From the NCBI GenBank assembly GCA_966186435.1, contig CBIFWW010000153.1:1-7546 (forward strand): DNA of 7,546 nt, given 5' to 3'. Positions 1 through 5,437 of the stretch are shown one piece after another. Under the pieces are notes generated by a model that was given only the letters and a program-made list of their open reading frames with translations, was not told where the DNA came from and made no database searches. The translations under genes and the position numbers were made by a program. How positions within the stretch are numbered: the first letter of the stretch is position 1; each line of letters opens with the position of its first letter. The DNA is from CBIFWW01 sp966186435. Lineage in GTDB: Bacteria; Pseudomonadota; Gammaproteobacteria; Enterobacterales; Enterobacteriaceae.

Positions 1-101
1 GCTTCATCCAGTTTGTGCTGCTTTTTCTCAATCTTATCGGCTTTGCCGCTGGATTGGGCTTCAGGCAGCGCTTCCCGGCGCTCCTCTACCTTTTGCTGTT
101 T
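1..101 (-). pseudogene. Detached C-terminal half of the DUF1090 gene, in frame after a stop codon
   Basis: Reading on from the TAA at 102-104 in the same frame gives 33 open codons to the window edge: KQQKVEERREALPEAQ, then SSGKADKIEKKQHKLDE. This aligns without gaps to the C-terminal helical part of E. coli YqjC as I remember it, which has VAERR, LAEA, ADKI and KLAEA at matching places. The stop falls where E. coli has a glutamate, so one base change (GAA, CAA or AAA to TAA) would explain the break. A proline inside the predicted helix (LPEA) and a histidine where arginine is usual (KKQHKL) hint at further relaxed constraint, but this is only inference. No start codon with a ribosome binding site is visible for independent translation. 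The true end of the gene lies outside the window. Sequencing error at the stop cannot be excluded. Confidence 0.75.
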
Positions 102-332
102 TTATTCGATATCCCGCGCCTTCTCTTGGGCCAAACCAGCTTCAGTACACGAGTCTTTACTGTTTGCTAATGCTGTCTCCAGCCCGGCGGCCTGCCGGGA
201 ATTGTTATGGGCATGGGCGTAGTCCAGCTGGCGTTGGATCTCGGCTTGCTTATCGGCACAGGTTTGCGTCGCCTGAGCCTGAGCGGCAAACAGTCCAACT
301 AATAGCGCAGTGGTAAATGTAAGTTTTTTCAT
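102..332 (-). CDS. yqjC: DUF1090 (YqjC-like) secreted protein, prematurely stopped
   Basis: A 76-residue product of the DUF1090 family, small periplasmic Enterobacterales proteins of unknown function. Residues 1-21 look like a Sec signal peptide: MKK, a hydrophobic stretch, then AQA as the probable cleavage site. The mature part carries the two family cysteines, C25 and C62, and the conserved stretch around YAHAHNN at 38-44 and AGLE at 49-52. AAGGA lies about 8 bases before the ATG, which supports this start. The family is usually about 110-125 residues, so this product lacks its charged C-terminal helical half. The missing half is still encoded in the same frame directly after the TAA at 102-104 (see the entry for 1-101). 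It is therefore either a recent pseudogene or a truncated form. A weak promoter candidate upstream reads TTTAAT at 366-371 on the minus strand. I recognise the family well; the symbol is by similarity. Confidence 0.8.
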   Translation of the reverse strand: MKKLTFTTALLVGLFAAQAQATQTCADKQAEIQRQLDYAHAHNNSRQAAGLETALANSKDSCTEAGLAQEKARDIE

Positions 333-698
333 GGTTCAAATCCTTAAACACAATTTTGGAGCTTTATTAAATCTGAGAAATCTTTAATCGCAAAGAAATA
401 AAATAGATTTAATCAATCGGCAATATTATTGTTATGCTTTTAGTTATCGTGTAAATAATTTAGCAAGGTGCTGTTTAAGTTTTAGAAATAAATCTAAAGG
501 AGGCTAATTAATTGATTGATTACGCAGGTTAAATACCTTTTTTAACTCGAATTAGTTTTTATTAGTCACCAAAAATATATTTAATAACTTGTTAGAAAAA
601 TCTGATTATGCCGTTTTTAACTTGTGATTTAATATCTTAATCGCTAACGGCAAATAGAATTTTTACATACACAAGCAATTGAAATTTGAGGTGTTATT
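333..698. other. AT-rich divergent intergenic region
   Basis: This 366-base region separates two divergent genes and holds no convincing protein gene. Hand count over 361-660 gives 76 G or C of 300 (about 25%), against well over 50% in most nearby genes. It contains a perfect palindrome at 481-498, an AAAGGAGG orphan ribosome-binding sequence at 496-503, and a 7-base inverted repeat at 609-615 and 646-652. Promoter signals for the rightward gene are ambiguous: TTGTGA at 622-627 with TAACGG 17 bases on, or a TAGAAT at 655-660 without a good -35. For the leftward gene a TTTAAT box (366-371) with a weak TTTGCG 17 bases upstream is possible. AT-rich accessory promoters of this type are often bound by H-NS; that is inference here. 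Confidence 0.6.
481..498. repeat. Perfect palindrome TTTAGA-N6-TCTAAA, possible operator
   Basis: TTTAGA at 481-486 is followed by AATAAA and then its exact reverse complement TCTAAA at 493-498. It lies about 200 bases before the hydrolase start and about 150 bases before the DUF1090 start, between two divergent genes. The shape suits a dimeric repressor or activator site. In such AT-rich DNA a 6+6 palindrome can also arise by chance, so the operator role is only a suggestion. Confidence 0.3.
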
Positions 699-1340
699 AT
701 GTCCATGCAGGAACTTATCGATCCGGAAAATTCTGTGTTAATTTTTATCGATCACCAGCCTCAGATGTCTTTCGGCGTAGCCAATATTGACCGTCAGACC
801 CTCAAAAATAATACCGTGGCATTAGCTAAGGCTGGCAAAATCTTCAACGTGCCGACTATTTATACCTCGGTAGAAACTAAGAGCTTTAGTGGTTATATCT
901 GGCCGGAATTGCTAGCCGTTCACCCAGATGTTAAACCTATCGAACGTACTTCTATGAACTCTTGGGAAGATAAAGCCTTTGTGGAAGCAGTAAAAGCCAC
1001 TGGGCGCAAAAAACTGATTATTTCTGCGCTGTGGACTGAAGTTTGCCTAACCTTCCCGGCCCTGATGGCACTGGGAGAAGGCTTCGAAGTTTACGTGGTT
1101 ACCGATACTTCTGGCGGGACTTCCGTCGATGCTCACGAACGTTCCATTGACCGTATGGTACAGGCTGGTGCTGTACCTGTGACCTGGCAGCAAGTGCTGC
1201 TTGAGTACCAACGGGATTGGTCACGCAAAGAAACCTACGATGCCGTGATGGATCTGGTTCGTGAACACAGTGGTGCCTACGGTATGGGCGTGGATTACGC
1301 GTACACCATGGTACACGGCGCACCTGAGCGCAAAGCTTAA
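699..1340 (+). CDS. YcaC-like isochorismatase-superfamily cysteine hydrolase
   Basis: A 213-residue protein of the isochorismatase-like cysteine hydrolase fold, closest in memory to E. coli YcaC (about 208 residues). The likely catalytic aspartate is D18 in FIDHQ. The nucleophile is C116 in the WTEVC motif, followed by the YcaC-type FPALMALGEGFEVYVVTD. In many superfamily members a lysine completes the triad; here the equivalent place appears to be R83 (IERTSMNSWED), as I recall for YcaC itself. Relatives cleave amides, carbamoyl compounds or isochorismate, and the substrate of YcaC is unknown. No signal peptide, so probably cytoplasmic. GAGG sits 7 bases before ATG 699, which favours this start over the ATG two codons on. 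The 5' part is AT-richer (102 of 240 G+C over 721-960) and uses many T-ending codons typical of strongly expressed genes. A terminator follows directly. Not RutB or EntB, judging by the motif context. Confidence 0.9.
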   Translation: MSMQELIDPENSVLIFIDHQPQMSFGVANIDRQTLKNNTVALAKAGKIFNVPTIYTSVETKSFSGYIWPELLAVHPDVKPIERTSMNSWEDKAFVEAVKATGRKKLIISALWTEVCLTFPALMALGEGFEVYVVTDTSGGTSVDAHERSIDRMVQAGAVPVTWQQVLLEYQRDWSRKETYDAVMDLVREHSGAYGMGVDYAYTMVHGAPERKA

Positions 1341-1354
1341 GTTTCGTCTCGAGT

Positions 1355-1378
1355 GGCGGGCCATGTCCCGCCTTTTTT
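1355..1378 (+). terminator. Intrinsic terminator between the first and second cluster genes
   Basis: GGCGGG at 1355-1360 pairs perfectly with CCCGCC at 1367-1372 across the loop CCATGT, and six T residues follow at 1373-1378. It starts 14 bases after the hydrolase stop codon and ends about 23 bases before the ABM gene start. It should end most transcripts after the hydrolase gene, with the downstream pair made by read-through or from an unseen promoter. Confidence 0.85.
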
Positions 1379-1401
1379 ATTTCCCCTTTAGGATGCCAAG
1401 T

Positions 1402-1944
1402 ATGGCGCAAAGCAAACCGGTTACGCTGGTCATTACTCACGTCCTTTCACCAGAGCAGGCAACGGCATACGAAGTCTGGCTGGAGAAAATTATGCCAATT
1501 GCGGCAACCTTCCCTGGTCATATGGGGGCCAATGTTATCCGCCCGGTGGCAGGCCAAAATACCTGGAATGTGGTTATTCGTTTTGACTCGCTGGACAATC
1601 TTTATGCCTGGACCCAGTCGGAACAGCGTCAGCAGCTGGTAAATGAAATTGCGCCGCTGCTCTCAGAAGGGGACCACACGGAAGTCCGCACCGAGGCGGC
1701 GTTTTGGTTCACCCCTCCGTTACCCCAGGTGCGCCAGCCACCCCAGTGGAAGCAGTTCCTGATAACACTTTTGGTTATCTTCCCGAGCACCAATCTGGTG
1801 CCGTGGATAACCGGGATGGTGCTCCCTTCTTTGAAAGGCACATTTCTGCTGCACTTTATTAATGATGCCTGCGTGGTCGCTCTGGTGGTCTGGCTATGGA
1901 TGCCGATCGTCACCCGCCTGTTCGCCAAGTGGCTGAAAAAATAA
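1402..1944 (+). CDS. ABM-domain protein with two C-terminal membrane helices
   Basis: A 180-residue protein. Residues 5 to about 104 form an antibiotic-biosynthesis-monooxygenase (dimeric alpha/beta barrel) domain, with features such as the YEVWLEKI helix, FPGHMGANVIRP, a WNVVIRFDS strand and the AAFWF ending. After the proline-rich linker PPLPQVRQPPQ come two hydrophobic segments at about 118-140 and 147-170, ending in a basic tail (RLFAKWLKK). This layout matches the COG3224-type membrane-anchored ABM proteins of unknown substrate. The frame is open further upstream, but AGGA at 1390-1393 lies 8 bases before ATG 1402. That is good spacing, and the ATG at 1393 overlaps it, so I chose 1402. 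Earlier starts would run through the terminator at 1355-1378. The amidohydrolase gene follows after 22 bases, so the two are probably co-transcribed. An oxygenase activity is not proven: many ABM-fold proteins are not monooxygenases. Confidence 0.85.
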   Translation: MAQSKPVTLVITHVLSPEQATAYEVWLEKIMPIAATFPGHMGANVIRPVAGQNTWNVVIRFDSLDNLYAWTQSEQRQQLVNEIAPLLSEGDHTEVRTEAAFWFTPPLPQVRQPPQWKQFLITLLVIFPSTNLVPWITGMVLPSLKGTFLLHFINDACVVALVVWLWMPIVTRLFAKWLKK

Positions 1945-1966
1945 CGCCGGTATTGAGGAAAAAAAC

Positions 1967-3835
1967 ATGTCTGAGCATGCTTCACTGATCCTGACCAACG
2001 GGAAGCTCCACACCCTGGATCGGGAAAACCCGCTGGCACAGGCGGTGGCTATCAAAGATGGCAAAATCCTGGCAGTCGGCCAGGAATCTTATGTGATGAG
2101 TTTGGCCGGGGAAGGTACTCAGGTGGTGGATCTGAAAGGCCACACCATGATCCCGGGCCTCAATGATTCCCACCTGCACTTAATCCGCGGTGGCCTGAAC
2201 TACAACCTTGAATTGCGTTGGGAAGGGGTACCCTCTCTGGCCGATGCCCTGCGAATGCTGCGTGAACAAGCGGCCCGCACGCCGTCCCCGCAGTGGGTGC
2301 GCGTGGTGGGCGGCTGGTCTGAATTCCAGTTCGCTGAACGCCGCATGCCGACCACCGAAGAATTGAATGAGGCGGCCCCGGATACCCCGGTATTTGTACT
2401 GCACTTGTACGACCGGGCGCTGCTCAACCGTGCGGCGCTGAAAGCGGTGGGTTACACCAAAGATACGCCAAACCCGGTGGGCGGTGAGATCGTGCGCGAT
2501 GCCAAAGGCAACCCGACCGGGATGCTGATCGCCAAACCGAATGCCATGATCCTTTACTCCACGCTGGCGAAAGGGCCGAAGCTGCCATTAGAGATGCAGG
2601 TCAACTCTACCCGTCAGTTTATGCGTGAGTTAAACCGCCTCGGCCTGACCAGCGCCATTGATGCCGGGGGTGGATTCCAAAACTACCCGGAAGATTACGA
2701 AATCATCGAGCAACTGCACCGCAAAAATCAAATGACGGTGCGTATCGCCTATAACCTGTTCACCCAACGGCCAAAACAGGAAGTGGAAGATTTCGAAAAA
2801 TGGACCGACATGCTTAAACCGGGCCAGGGCACAGATTTCTATCGCGCCAACGGGGCCGGGGAAATGCTGGTGTTCTCAGCGGCAGACTTTGAAGACTTCC
2901 TGCAACCGCGGCCTGATCTGCCGGAGGGGATGGAAGATGAGTTGGAACGCGTAGTGCGCCACTTGGTGGAACACCGCTGGCCGTTCCGCCTCCATGCCAC
3001 CTATAACCACTCCATCAGCCGGATGCTGGATGTATTCGAGAAAGTAAACCGTGATATTCCGTTCAACGGCCTGCATTGGTTCTTCGACCACGCAGAAACC
3101 ATTACCGAACAGAATATTGAGCGGGTGAAAGCACTGGGCGGAGGGATCGCAGTACAGCACCGTATGGCCTTCCAGGGGGAATACTTCGTCGATCGCTACG
3201 GCGCTGATGCGGTAAAACACACCCCGCCAGTGGCTAAAATGCTCGAAATAGGCGTGCCGGTTGGCCTGGGTACTGATGCCACGCGTGTAGCCAGCTACAA
3301 CCCGTGGACTGCGCTGTACTGGCTGGTGTCTGGCCGGACTGTAGGCGGGCTGAAAATGTATGACGACGACAACCGTCTGCCACGGGATGTTGCCCTGGAA
3401 CTGTGGACTGCCGGGAGTTCCTGGTTCTCCACTGAACAGGGTAAAAAAGGCCGCATTCAGGCCGGCCAACTGGCCGATCTGGTGGTGCTCTCCAAGGACT
3501 TCTTCAGCGTGCCGGAAGAAGAGATCAAAGGCATCGAATCCGTGATGACCTTGGTTGACGGTAAAGTGGTGTATGCTACCAGTACCTTTAGCCCACTGGC
3601 GCCGCCATCCATTCCTGTGGTGCCAGACTGGTCACCAGTGGTGAAAGTGCCGGGACATTATCGCTCAGCCCCGCCTGCCGTGGCCAAGGTAGGTATGCTG
3701 GCCCAGGTACACCAGTGCTGTGGTAGCTGTAACGTTCACGGCCACAGCCATGACATTGCACGCCAGGCAAATGTACCGGTATCGGACGATAATGCTTTCT
3801 GGGGTGCCTTAGGCTGCTCTTGCTTCTCCTTCTAA
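1967..3835 (+). CDS. YtcJ-type metal-dependent amidohydrolase with Cys/His-rich tail
   Basis: A 622-residue amidohydrolase of the amidohydrolase-3/YtcJ kind. The N-terminal beta-sandwich (about 1-60) has ILTNGKLHTLD and AIKDGKILAVG. The barrel opens with MIPGLNDSHLH, whose H69 and H71 are the first metal ligands. Further expected ligands are H343 (RLHATYNHS), H375 (FFDHAET) and D437 (GLGTDATR). The usual closing strands GRIQAGQLADLVVLS and LVDGKVVYA end near residue 537. About 85 residues remain: a proline-rich linker, then C584, C585, C588, H591, H593 and H595, and C617 and C619 near the C-terminus (ALGCSCFSF). Family members usually end soon after the closing strand, so this tail is unusual and may bind metal. 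GAGGA lies 7 bases before the ATG. No signal peptide or twin-arginine motif is seen. The substrate is unknown. It is probably co-transcribed with the ABM gene, and a strong terminator follows. Confidence 0.9.
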   Translation: MSEHASLILTNGKLHTLDRENPLAQAVAIKDGKILAVGQESYVMSLAGEGTQVVDLKGHTMIPGLNDSHLHLIRGGLNYNLELRWEGVPSLADALRMLREQAARTPSPQWVRVVGGWSEFQFAERRMPTTEELNEAAPDTPVFVLHLYDRALLNRAALKAVGYTKDTPNPVGGEIVRDAKGNPTGMLIAKPNAMILYSTLAKGPKLPLEMQVNSTRQFMRELNRLGLTSAIDAGGGFQNYPEDYEIIEQLHRKNQMTVRIAYNLFTQRPKQEVEDFEKWTDMLKPGQGTDFYRANGAGEMLVFSAADFEDFLQPRPDLPEGMEDELERVVRHLVEHRWPFRLHATYNHSISRMLDVFEKVNRDIPFNGLHWFFDHAETITEQNIERVKALGGGIAVQHRMAFQGEYFVDRYGADAVKHTPPVAKMLEIGVPVGLGTDATRVASYNPWTALYWLVSGRTVGGLKMYDDDNRLPRDVALELWTAGSSWFSTEQGKKGRIQAGQLADLVVLSKDFFSVPEEEIKGIESVMTLVDGKVVYATSTFSPLAPPSIPVVPDWSPVVKVPGHYRSAPPAVAKVGMLAQVHQCCGSCNVHGHSHDIARQANVPVSDDNAFWGALGCSCFSF

Positions 3836-3853
3836 GCTGAAGTCACCGTATCG

Positions 3854-3881
3854 AAACCGCGCTTACTGGCGCGGTTTTTTT
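3854..3881 (+). terminator. Intrinsic terminator after the amidohydrolase gene
   Basis: AAACCGCGC at 3854-3862 pairs without mismatch with GCGCGGTTT at 3869-3877 across the loop TTACTG, and the T run continues to 3881. The stem begins 18 bases after the stop codon and closes the three-gene cluster. Confidence 0.9.
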
Positions 3882-3915
3882 CGCCTGAAGATCATGACTG
3901 ATAACTACCAGATAT

Positions 3916-3941
3916 AAAAAAAACCGCCGTGGCGGTTTTTT
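3916..3941 (-). terminator. Terminator of the peroxiredoxin gene, able to act both ways
   Basis: Eight A residues, then CCGC, CGTG, GCGG and six T residues form a short GC stem flanked by A and T runs on either side. It can therefore fold and release polymerase in both directions. It lies 15 bases past the peroxiredoxin stop codon on the minus strand, where it gives a run of eight U. On the plus strand it would back up the terminator at 3854-3881. Confidence 0.85.
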
Positions 3942-3955
3942 GCATTGCGCTTAAA

Positions 3956-4558
3956 TTACAGCTTAGCGAAGTTTTCGCTCAGGAATTTAGCCACGCCATC
4001 CGGGGAAGGGTTCATGCCTTCTTTGCCTTTTTCCCACTGAGCCGGGCACACTTCACCGTGCTGTTCGTGGAATTGCAGGGCATCAACCATACGGATCATT
4101 TCGTCGATGTTACGGCCCAGCGGCAGATCGTTAACTACCTGGTGGCGAACCACACCGTCTTTGTCGATCAGGAAGGAGCCACGCAGCGCCACGCCTTCGT
4201 CCGGGTGTTCGATACCGTAAGCTTTCTGAATTTCACGTTTAACGTCAGCAACCATGGCGTATTTCACTTCGCCGATGCCGCCTTTGTCCACTGGGGTTTT
4301 ACGCCAGGCGTTGTGAACAAATTCAGAGTCAAAAGAAACGCCAACCACCTCTACGCCGCGTTTCTGGAATTCTTCGTAACGGCGGTCGAATGCAATCAGT
4401 TCAGACGGGCATACGAAGGTAAAATCCATCGGCCAGAAGAACAGTACGGTAGGTTTGCCGCTGGTGTGCTTTTTGAAATTGAATTTCTCAACAATTTCAC
4501 CGCTGCCGAGGACTGCTGCTGCAGTAAAGTCCGGAGCCTGACGAGTAACCAGAACCAT
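3956..4558 (-). CDS. Typical 2-Cys peroxiredoxin (AhpC/Tsa, Prx1 group)
   Basis: A 200-residue thiol peroxidase that reduces hydrogen peroxide and organic peroxides in the cytoplasm. The active site is P43-x3-T47-x2-C50 within DFTFVCPSE, with C50 as the peroxidatic cysteine and the conserved active-site arginine at R126 (ALRGSFLID). The resolving cysteine is C171 in GEVCPAQW, so it is a typical 2-Cys enzyme that forms a disulfide across the dimer. GGIG at 93-96 matches the GGLG-type motif, while the C-terminus (FLSENFAKL) lacks the YF motif linked to over-oxidation sensitivity. It is not the AhpC of an ahpCF pair: no ahpF is adjacent. AGGAG lies 5 bases before the ATG. Its own promoter is visible, and acpH lies 188 bases upstream on the same strand. 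Similar proteins in Yersinia and Serratia are called peroxiredoxin C or TsaA. Confidence 0.96.
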   Translation of the reverse strand: MVLVTRQAPDFTAAAVLGSGEIVEKFNFKKHTSGKPTVLFFWPMDFTFVCPSELIAFDRRYEEFQKRGVEVVGVSFDSEFVHNAWRKTPVDKGGIGEVKYAMVADVKREIQKAYGIEHPDEGVALRGSFLIDKDGVVRHQVVNDLPLGRNIDEMIRMVDALQFHEQHGEVCPAQWEKGKEGMNPSPDGVAKFLSENFAKL

Positions 4559-4605
4559 GGTATCTCCTAGATTCGAATTTAAAAGGGAGGTAAAAATCAG
4601 CGTGC

Positions 4606-4635
4606 AGTATAAGGATTTCCTTAAGAGATGCTCAA
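4606..4635 (-). promoter_or_regulatory. Sigma-70 promoter of the peroxiredoxin gene
   Basis: On the minus strand TTGAGC (4630-4635) and TATACT (4606-4611) are separated by 18 bases, matching the -35 consensus at 4 of 6 and the -10 at 5 of 6. Transcription would start near 4599 and give a leader of about 40 bases. This explains how the gene is expressed apart from acpH upstream. Confidence 0.6.
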
Positions 4636-4657
4636 GGGTGGCTTACCAATCAATCAG

Positions 4658-4672
4658 ATAGGTTTCACCTAT
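4658..4672. promoter_or_regulatory. Dyad ATAGGT-TTC-ACCTAT, candidate OxyR-type site
   Basis: The dyad is perfect and contains ATAG, seven bases, then CTAT, which is half of the known OxyR pattern of four such quartets at seven-base spacing. Continuing towards the gene at this spacing gives ATTG (3 of 4) and then ACCC (no match), the last abutting the -35 box. Its place just upstream of a peroxiredoxin promoter fits an activator, but two of the four quartets are imperfect. Confidence 0.4.
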
Positions 4673-4746
4673 GGAATGGTAACTATCTATATTAATTTGT
4701 TTTTTTATAGCTTTATTCATAAAGTGAGATTAAGGCACCCAGCCAT

Positions 4747-5328
4747 CTATAAAGTTTTATTCTGGGCCAGAGTGATCATCTGCGGGTAAAACTGCCAGAA
4801 AAGCTGTTCAAGTTCGTCATAATGGTTATCCAGATCAGCCCAGGAGTCCCGCAGGGCATCCAGACGCGGGCGGCGGCTTGCCATCCCGTTCAGCACATTA
4901 TTAATAAAGCCCATATCCTGGTAACGCTCCAGCCAGCGTTCAGCCCACATATGATTATTCAACGTGATAAACCGGGCGGGCGTATCCGGCAGGGCAGGGA
5001 CGATTTGCGACTGGGCCAGGGCGACAAAATCCGCCAGCGCCATTTCTGGGGAGAGCGTAGACCAATGCCGCGAAAGAAAGTGATCCCACATCACATCCAG
5101 GGTGATGGGGGATACCCGGCGGGTTTCCGGGCGGAACCAGGTTTTGGCAGTGGTGACTTCCGGCAGATTATCTGTCATCACATCGATACGCCGGTGCATG
5201 TAAATGCCCGATACCACTTCGGGCTGCCAATCAGCTTCCGGGTTGCCACGCACAAAATCCGCCAGAATGTTGCCCAAAAGCGAGCTTTGAGCCAAGTGGG
5301 CCAGATGTAAATGGGCGAGAAAATTCAT
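4747..5328 (-). CDS. acpH: Acyl carrier protein phosphodiesterase AcpH
   Basis: A 193-residue protein, the same length as E. coli AcpH (YajB) and nearly collinear with it. It hydrolyses the 4'-phosphopantetheine group from holo-ACP to give apo-ACP, using Mn2+, and belongs to an atypical branch of the HD phosphodiesterases. Recognisable blocks in order: MNFLAHLHLAHLA at the start, GNILADFVRGNPE (19-31), HRRIDVMTDNLPEV (45-58), ITLDVMWDHFLSRHW (75-89, with D78, D82 and H83), and near the C-terminus NVLNGMASRRPRLDALRDSW. The ATG matches the E. coli start, with AAGG 5 bases before it. It is divergent from queA, as I recall for E. coli. No terminator is seen after its stop: the nearest hairpin is followed by A, not T, on this strand, so some transcripts may run into the peroxiredoxin gene. 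Confidence 0.97.
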   Translation of the reverse strand: MNFLAHLHLAHLAQSSLLGNILADFVRGNPEADWQPEVVSGIYMHRRIDVMTDNLPEVTTAKTWFRPETRRVSPITLDVMWDHFLSRHWSTLSPEMALADFVALAQSQIVPALPDTPARFITLNNHMWAERWLERYQDMGFINNVLNGMASRRPRLDALRDSWADLDNHYDELEQLFWQFYPQMITLAQNKTL

Positions 5329-5375
5329 AACGGCCTTTTTAGGATCGCAAAGGAAGTGTAAAAGTGGCTTATTGG

Positions 5376-5404
5376 TTGCAGGGAAAGCGCCCCGGCACTA
5401 GACT
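5376..5404 (+). promoter_or_regulatory. Candidate promoter of queA
   Basis: TTGCAG (5376-5381) and TAGACT (5399-5404) are separated by 17 bases. The -35 is weak (3 of 6) and the -10 fair (4 of 6). Transcription would begin near 5411, about 27 bases before the queA ATG. The bases after the -10 are GC-rich (AAGCCGCC), as in promoters sensitive to ppGpp, but that is inference. Confidence 0.45.
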
Positions 5405-5437
5405 AAGCCGCCTGTTTTTAAGTCATAGTGAATAGCC

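Noticed and set aside
541..570. AACT-CGAATT-AGTT followed by T residues as a terminator in the intergenic region
   Set aside because: Only four pairs, mostly A-T; too weak to stand out in such AT-rich sequence.
623..638. TGTGA as a CRP-binding site upstream of the hydrolase gene
   Set aside because: The second half (TCACA) is absent at the required spacing, so only a chance half-site is seen.
1261..1401. A 47-codon N-terminal extension of the ABM protein
   Set aside because: It overlaps the end of the hydrolase gene and runs through the terminator hairpin, and the good ribosome site is placed for ATG 1402.
2876..3469. A 197-codon open frame on the minus strand inside the amidohydrolase gene
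   Set aside because: The amidohydrolase reading is continuous with all metal ligands. The opposite frame is low in recognisable motifs and has no upstream ribosome site of note.
3929..4570. A 213-codon open frame on the plus strand opposite the whole peroxiredoxin gene
   Set aside because: It is an antisense shadow. The minus strand encodes a textbook peroxiredoxin, and this frame runs through the terminator and has no family motifs.
4673..4746. Hairpin CTTTA-TGAA-TAAAG after acpH as a terminator
   Set aside because: The run next to it is A on the acpH strand, so it cannot act as an intrinsic terminator for that gene. The stem is short and all but one pair is A-T.
4822..5310. A 162-codon open frame on the plus strand opposite acpH
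   Set aside because: Shadow of acpH, which matches its E. coli counterpart along its full length.
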